Origin: JASJHI01 sp965371355
GTDB lineage: Bacteria; Actinomycetota; Acidimicrobiia; Acidimicrobiales; Ilumatobacteraceae
Assembly: GCA_965371355.1 (NCBI GenBank)
Contig: CBDUYD010000100.1
Location: forward strand, 1 to 10,869
DNA length: 10,869 nucleotides
Direction: 5' to 3'
The notes under the pieces are model-generated. The model saw only the letters and a program-made list of their open reading frames with translations. It made no database searches and was not told the DNA's origin. Each line of letters opens with the position of its first letter. Within the stretch, counting starts at the first letter, position 1. This document shows, one piece after another, positions 7,217-10,869 of the stretch. Position numbers and translations under genes: made by a program.

Positions 7217-8331
7217 GCAGAACCTACGCGGTGGTCACGGGCGGCGGGACCGCCGGCCACGTACTGCCCGCACTCGCGGTCGCCGAAGCGCTCGTGAGCG
7301 CAGGCCACGATCCGGACACGATCCGGTACATCGGCGCGCAGCGAGGGATCGAGACAGAACTCGTCCCGGAGACCCCCTTTCCGCACACGTTCTACGACGT
7401 CGTCGGCCTCCAGCGGTCGCTCAGCCGACGGAACCTCGGGTTCGTTCCCAAGATGATGCGGAGCAGGCGTGATGCGATCGGTGCGTTCCGCCAGGATCGT
7501 CCGTCCGTCGTCGTCTCCGTCGGAGGCTACGCCAGCATGCCGGCGGTCCTCGCGGCTCGGCGGCTGCGAATCCCCGTCGTCGTCGTCTCCTACGACCACA
7601 CCCCCGGACGGGCGAGTCGGCTCTCGGCTCGTCGGGCCGAGGCGTGCGCCGTCGCCTTCGACGACTCGCCGCTGCCCCGTGCGACGATGACCGGGGCACC
7701 CGTCCGGCGGTCGATCCTCGATGTCGACCGAGTCCGCGATCGAACGGCGGCCCGCGCCGCGCTCGGGCTCCCCGACGATCGCTTCGTCATCGCGGTGATG
7801 GGCGGCTCGCAGGGCTCCGGCGCACTGAACACCGCGATCGCGAGCTACCTTGCCGCGCACTCCGAAGATGCCGGACTCGCCGTTCGCCACGTTGTGGGTG
7901 AACGGTTTCTCGACGATGTCCGGAGGGTGGCGCCCGCGGATTCCGACGACGGCGTCGTCCACCAGGTCGTCGGATACGAACGCGACATGCCGGCCGTGTA
8001 CGCGGCGGCGGACGTGCTCGTGGGGCGCGGTGGAGCGAGCACGGTGCACGAAGTGGCGGTGACCGGCACTCCCGCGATCCTCGTGCCGTGGGCGGCGAGC
8101 GCCGACGACCACCAGACCGAGAACGTCGCCTGGCTCTCAAGGGAGGGCGCTGCGGTGCTGCTGCCCGAGTCGCAGATCGCCTCGCTCGGCAGCGAGCTCG
8201 AACGGCTGCGGCACGATCCGGCCGCGCGCACCGCGCTCGGCGATGCGGCGAGCGCGATCGGGGAACGTCATCGATCCGGGGCGCTGGCGGCGCTGATCGA
8301 CCGCGTCGCCCTAACCTCTGACGAATCGTGA
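7213..8331 (+). CDS. murG: Undecaprenyl-diphospho-muramoylpentapeptide beta-N-acetylglucosaminyltransferase (MurG)
   Basis: MurG is a GT-B fold glycosyltransferase at the inner face of the membrane; it adds GlcNAc from UDP-GlcNAc to lipid I to form lipid II. The frame is open far upstream, but the family start is ATG 7213, which overlaps the ftsW stop as ATGA. This gives 372 residues, a usual length. Motifs are GGGTAGH (10-16, the form common in actinobacteria), GGYASMP (104-110), GGSQGSGALN (197-206), DMPAVYAAAD (258-267), GRGGASTVHE with Glu280 (271-280), and DDHQTEN (298-304) for UDP-GlcNAc binding. The usual HEQN loop is replaced by YDHT at 127-130. No Shine-Dalgarno sequence is seen before the start, so coupling to ftsW is likely. 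Identification is firm from the two sugar-nucleotide motifs and context. Confidence 0.94.
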   Translation: MSRTYAVVTGGGTAGHVLPALAVAEALVSAGHDPDTIRYIGAQRGIETELVPETPFPHTFYDVVGLQRSLSRRNLGFVPKMMRSRRDAIGAFRQDRPSVVVSVGGYASMPAVLAARRLRIPVVVVSYDHTPGRASRLSARRAEACAVAFDDSPLPRATMTGAPVRRSILDVDRVRDRTAARAALGLPDDRFVIAVMGGSQGSGALNTAIASYLAAHSEDAGLAVRHVVGERFLDDVRRVAPADSDDGVVHQVVGYERDMPAVYAAADVLVGRGGASTVHEVAVTGTPAILVPWAASADDHQTENVAWLSREGAAVLLPESQIASLGSELERLRHDPAARTALGDAASAIGERHRSGALAALIDRVALTSDES

Positions 8332-9785
8332 CGATGATCGAGATTCCCGTCCCGGACGCACCCGCAGGCGTCCTCCCGCCGCCGACGCCGCCCCTCGATC
8401 TGTCTGTACCCCACCGGCTGCATGTGGTCGGGGTCGGTGGGCCCGGCATGAGCGCGATCGCAATCGCTCTCGCCGAGATGGGCCACGACGTATCGGGAAG
8501 CGACCTGCGCGAACACCCCGTCCTCGAACGTGTGCGCGCAGCGCGGGTGGCGGTCGAGATCGGACACGATCGCTCACTCGTCCACGGCGTCGACGCCCTC
8601 ACCGCCTCGACCGCCGTGCCCGATCACAACATCGAACTCGACGAGGCGCGGGCGACCGGAGTCCGCGTCCTTCCACGCTCGGGCATGCTTGCCTCGATCT
8701 GCGCAGGCGCGAAGTCGCTGGCGGTCGCGGGCACCCACGGCAAGACGACGACGTCGTCGATGCTCATGCTGATCCTCGCGGAAGCGGGCCTCCGGCCGAG
8801 CTTCGTCGTCGGTGGCGACGTGACCGACGTCGGGACCGGGGCACAGTGGACAGGCGGTGAGTGGCTCGTCGTCGAGGCGGACGAGAGCGACGGCACCCAT
8901 CTCGAGCTGCCGCTGTACGGCACGATCCTGACCAACGTCGACGTCGATCACCTCGATCACTACGGCACTTTCGAGGGGATCGTAGAGAGCTTCGATCGCT
9001 ATCTCTCCCAGGTGCACGGACCGAAGATCGTCTGCGCCGACGACCCGGTCGGGGCGCGGCTCGCGCAACGCCATGGCGCGGTTGCGTACGGATTGTCCGA
9101 GGGTGCCGACATCCGGGCCATCGACGTGCGGCCTACCGGCGGATCGTTCGTGTTCTCACTCGTCCGAACTGGGACGGGGACCGCACCCGACGTCCGTCTC
9201 GGCGAGATCGCGCTCCCGCTGCGCGGCATCCACAACGTCGCCAACGCCACCGCTGCCGCGGCGATGGCGCTCGAGATCGGTGTCGACTTCGAGGATGTCG
9301 CGTCAGCGCTCGCCAGGTTCGGAGGGGTGGCGCGCAGGTTCGATGTGCGAGGTGTCGACGATGGAGCGACGTTCGTCGACGACTACGCGCACCTGCCGAC
9401 CGAGATCGCCGCGGTACTCGCCGCAGCGCGCGGGAGTGGCGATCCGTGGCGCCGGGTCATAGCGGTCTTCCAGCCGAACCGCTACAACCGGATCTCGGAG
9501 ATCTGGGAGCAGTACGCGGATGCCTTCGGCGATGCCGACATCGTCGTGCTCACCGACATCTTCGCGTCGGGGACGACACCGATTCCCGGTGTCACCGGCA
9601 AGCTCATCGTCAACGCCGTGACCGAGGCCCATCCCGAGCAGCGCGTGGTATGGCTGCCGCGCCGCGAGGATCTCGTCTCATTCGTCGCCGGCGAGGCGCG
9701 CGAAGGCGACGTCTGTCTCTCGATGGGATGCGGTGACATCGCATCGTTTCCGTCGGAGGTGTTCGATGCCCGGCGACGAACCTGA
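8328..9785 (+). CDS. murC: UDP-N-acetylmuramate--L-alanine ligase (MurC)
   Basis: MurC joins L-alanine to UDP-MurNAc with ATP, the first step of stem peptide assembly. From GTG 8328 it has 485 residues. After a Pro-rich head of about 28 residues come the UDP-binding HVVGVGGPGMSAIA (32-45), the P-loop GTHGKTTTS (135-143), EADESDGT (183-190) and NVDVDHLDHYG (203-213), then the ligase domain with DDYAHLPTEI (351-360) and QPNRYNRI (382-389). The last two depart from the common forms DDY(A/G)HHPTE and QPHRYxRT; MGCGD (466-470) replaces MGAGD. The GTG overlaps the murG stop (GTGA). ATG 8334, two codons later, is equally possible because neither has a visible Shine-Dalgarno sequence. A dedicated Mpl-type recycling ligase is less likely given the setting between murG and murB. 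Confidence 0.93.
   Translation: MTMIEIPVPDAPAGVLPPPTPPLDLSVPHRLHVVGVGGPGMSAIAIALAEMGHDVSGSDLREHPVLERVRAARVAVEIGHDRSLVHGVDALTASTAVPDHNIELDEARATGVRVLPRSGMLASICAGAKSLAVAGTHGKTTTSSMLMLILAEAGLRPSFVVGGDVTDVGTGAQWTGGEWLVVEADESDGTHLELPLYGTILTNVDVDHLDHYGTFEGIVESFDRYLSQVHGPKIVCADDPVGARLAQRHGAVAYGLSEGADIRAIDVRPTGGSFVFSLVRTGTGTAPDVRLGEIALPLRGIHNVANATAAAAMALEIGVDFEDVASALARFGGVARRFDVRGVDDGATFVDDYAHLPTEIAAVLAAARGSGDPWRRVIAVFQPNRYNRISEIWEQYADAFGDADIVVLTDIFASGTTPIPGVTGKLIVNAVTEAHPEQRVVWLPRREDLVSFVAGEAREGDVCLSMGCGDIASFPSEVFDARRRT
9755..9759 (+). promoter_or_regulatory. Shine-Dalgarno sequence fixing the murB start at ATG 9766
   Basis: GGAGG ends six bases before ATG 9766, inside the 3' end of murC. The longer alternative starting at GTG 9733 has no such motif at the right distance and would add 11 residues unlike MurB, so ATG 9766 is preferred. 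Confidence 0.75.
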
Positions 9786-10734
9786 CCACGTGCGAGGCGG
9801 CCAACCCGCCGCTGTGTCGATCGCCCTCGAGATACTCGGCGATCTCGCGGAACAGCACGTTCCGCTCGGCCCGATGACCACCTATCGCGTCGGCGGCGAC
9901 GCCGAGATCCTCGTACGCGTCACGGCTCGGAGCCAGCTCCGGCGCGTTGCCGAAGCGCGGCGACGGTCGGGGCTCCCACTGCTCGTCGTGGGCCGCGGCT
10001 CGAACCTCCTCGTCGCCGACACCGGGTTCGCCGGGATCGCCCTGACCCTCACCGGGATCGCCGACGACATCCGGATCGACACCGACAGCGCTTCCGTGCG
10101 CGCCGGCGCGGCCGTTTCGCTGCCCGTGCTCTCGCGGCGGGTCGCCGCGGCCGGCTTGTCCGGGTTCGAGTGGGCTGTCGGTGTCCCCGGTTCGATCGGT
10201 GGGGCGGTGCGGATGAACGCGGGCGGCCACGGATCCGACATCGCGGCATGCCTCTGCGACGTCACACTCGCCGATCTCGACGCGCCCGGGTCGGATGTGA
10301 TCCGCGAGGTCCGCGCCGCCGACCTCGGCCTCAGGTTCCGGGGAAGTGCCCTCGGGCCCGGTTCGATCGTGCTCGACGCGCGCCTGGCGCTCCGCGCCGG
10401 AGACAGGGAGACTTCCGAGCGCGAGATCGCCGAGATCGTCGCGTGGCGCCGGGCCAATCAGCCTGGTGGGCAGAACGCCGGATCCGTGTTCGTCAACCCG
10501 GTGCCGGGCGAGGTGAGTGCCGGCGAACTGATCGACGCCGCCGGCCTGCGCGGACTGCGCATCGGCTCGGCGTCGGTTTCGGAGAAGCACGCCAACTTCA
10601 TCCAGGCCGACGACGGCGGAGCGGCCGGTGACGTCCACCGACTGATGAGCGTCGTGCGACGCGAGGTCGAGGGTCGGACCGGGTACGCGTTGCGCAGCGA
10701 GATCCGCCTGATCGGCTTCGAGGACGAGGCGTGA
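9766..10734 (+). CDS. murB: UDP-N-acetylenolpyruvoylglucosamine reductase (MurB)
   Basis: MurB is the FAD enzyme that reduces UDP-GlcNAc-enolpyruvate with NADPH to UDP-MurNAc, the substrate of MurC encoded just upstream. From ATG 9766 it has 322 residues. FAD-binding motifs are TTYRVGGDAE (38-47) and VVGRGSNLLV (74-83), then GVPGSIGGAVRMNAGG (139-154). The FRGSAL segment (191-196) is followed by GSVFVNP (239-245), whose Ser240 is at the position of the proton-donating serine, and by Glu312 in LRSEIRL, matching the conserved C-terminal glutamate. AGLRGLRIGSASVSEKHANF (259-278) gives the compact pattern of type II MurB, without the extra type I loop. GSVFVNP has Val where Lys is common. The gene overlaps murC by 20 nt and the next gene by 4 nt. 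Identification is firm. Confidence 0.95.
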   Translation: MPGDEPDHVRGGQPAAVSIALEILGDLAEQHVPLGPMTTYRVGGDAEILVRVTARSQLRRVAEARRRSGLPLLVVGRGSNLLVADTGFAGIALTLTGIADDIRIDTDSASVRAGAAVSLPVLSRRVAAAGLSGFEWAVGVPGSIGGAVRMNAGGHGSDIAACLCDVTLADLDAPGSDVIREVRAADLGLRFRGSALGPGSIVLDARLALRAGDRETSEREIAEIVAWRRANQPGGQNAGSVFVNPVPGEVSAGELIDAAGLRGLRIGSASVSEKHANFIQADDGGAAGDVHRLMSVVRREVEGRTGYALRSEIRLIGFEDEA

Positions 10735-10869
10735 GCGAGCCCGGCGACGGCCAGACCCGCGACGACGGCGGCTCCTCGGATCCCAGGCCGGACGGCAGCG
10801 GCGACGCCGTGGCCGACGACGACGTCCTCGACGAGCTCTCGCTCGTCTTCGGGAGCGAGGAACAGGACG
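10731..10869 (+). CDS. ftsQ: Probable cell division protein FtsQ, N-terminal fragment (cut by the window end)
   Basis: GTG 10731 overlaps the murB stop as GTGA and has GAGGA six bases upstream; the frame is open to the last base, giving 46 codons. The visible part is hydrophilic and very rich in Asp, Gly, Glu and Ser, with no membrane segment or domain yet. This would suit the cytoplasmic head of an FtsQ/DivIB protein, whose membrane helix and POTRA domain would follow. The name rests on position: in dcw clusters ftsQ usually follows murC/murB. The sequence alone does not prove it, and another coupled gene is possible. Confidence 0.55.
   Translation, partial: MSEPGDGQTRDDGGSSDPRPDGSGDAVADDDVLDELSLVFGSEEQD

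Noticed and set aside
6895..8112. Reverse-strand open frame of 405 codons opposite ftsW and murG
   Set aside because: Same character of antisense shadow; no start context or domain supports it.
9733..9765. GTG 9733 as the murB start
   Set aside because: ATG 9766 has GGAGG at ideal spacing, while GTG 9733 has no good motif and adds residues unlike MurB.
1..10869. A new defence, mobile or biosynthetic system hidden in the window
   Set aside because: All but the left 152 and right 139 bases are filled by recognised cell wall and division genes on one strand, with no unexplained interval.

Overview
The window is one uninterrupted, forward-strand block of a division and cell wall (dcw) cluster from a high-GC bacterium. 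From left to right it holds ftsI (class B penicillin-binding protein), murE, mraY, murD, ftsW, murG, murC, murB and the first 46 codons of what is probably ftsQ. Every gene was recognised from family motifs visible in its translation. No RNA gene, mobile element, CRISPR array, internal terminator or credible antisense gene was seen.

Organism: the strong G/C bias at third codon positions, frequent GTG starts, the actinobacterial-style GGGTAGH nucleotide-sugar loop of MurG and the division/wall gene order point to an actinobacterium. The unusual loops of MurG and MurC suggest a lineage away from Streptomyces and Mycobacterium, perhaps Acidimicrobiia. That placement is inference; no marker gene is present to settle it.

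Layout: there is no intergenic DNA. Seven of the eight junctions are 4-nt stop/start overlaps if the GTG start is used at murE, and murC/murB overlap by 20 nt. Starts fall into two classes. Those of murE, ftsW, murB and the ftsQ-like gene have a clear Shine-Dalgarno sequence, and ftsI a weaker one. Those of mraY, murD, murG and murC have none I can see and probably depend on translational coupling.

Function: MurB and MurC make and load UDP-MurNAc (UDP-MurNAc-L-Ala), MurD adds D-Glu, and MurE adds a diamino acid (DAP-type motif). MraY moves the phospho-MurNAc-peptide to undecaprenyl phosphate, and MurG adds GlcNAc to give lipid II. FtsW (glycosyltransferase) and FtsI (transpeptidase) then polymerise and cross-link it at the septum, with FtsQ linking them to the divisome. 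The one step missing from the run is MurF: its usual place between murE and mraY is absent, and murE overlaps mraY directly.

I found no new biological system here. The second-look items are the absent murF, residue changes at normally conserved positions in MurG, MurC, MurD, FtsW and MraY, a possible disulfide pair in FtsI, a 12-nt start cassette repeated exactly at the murE and murC starts, and a marked excess of the palindrome CGATCG.
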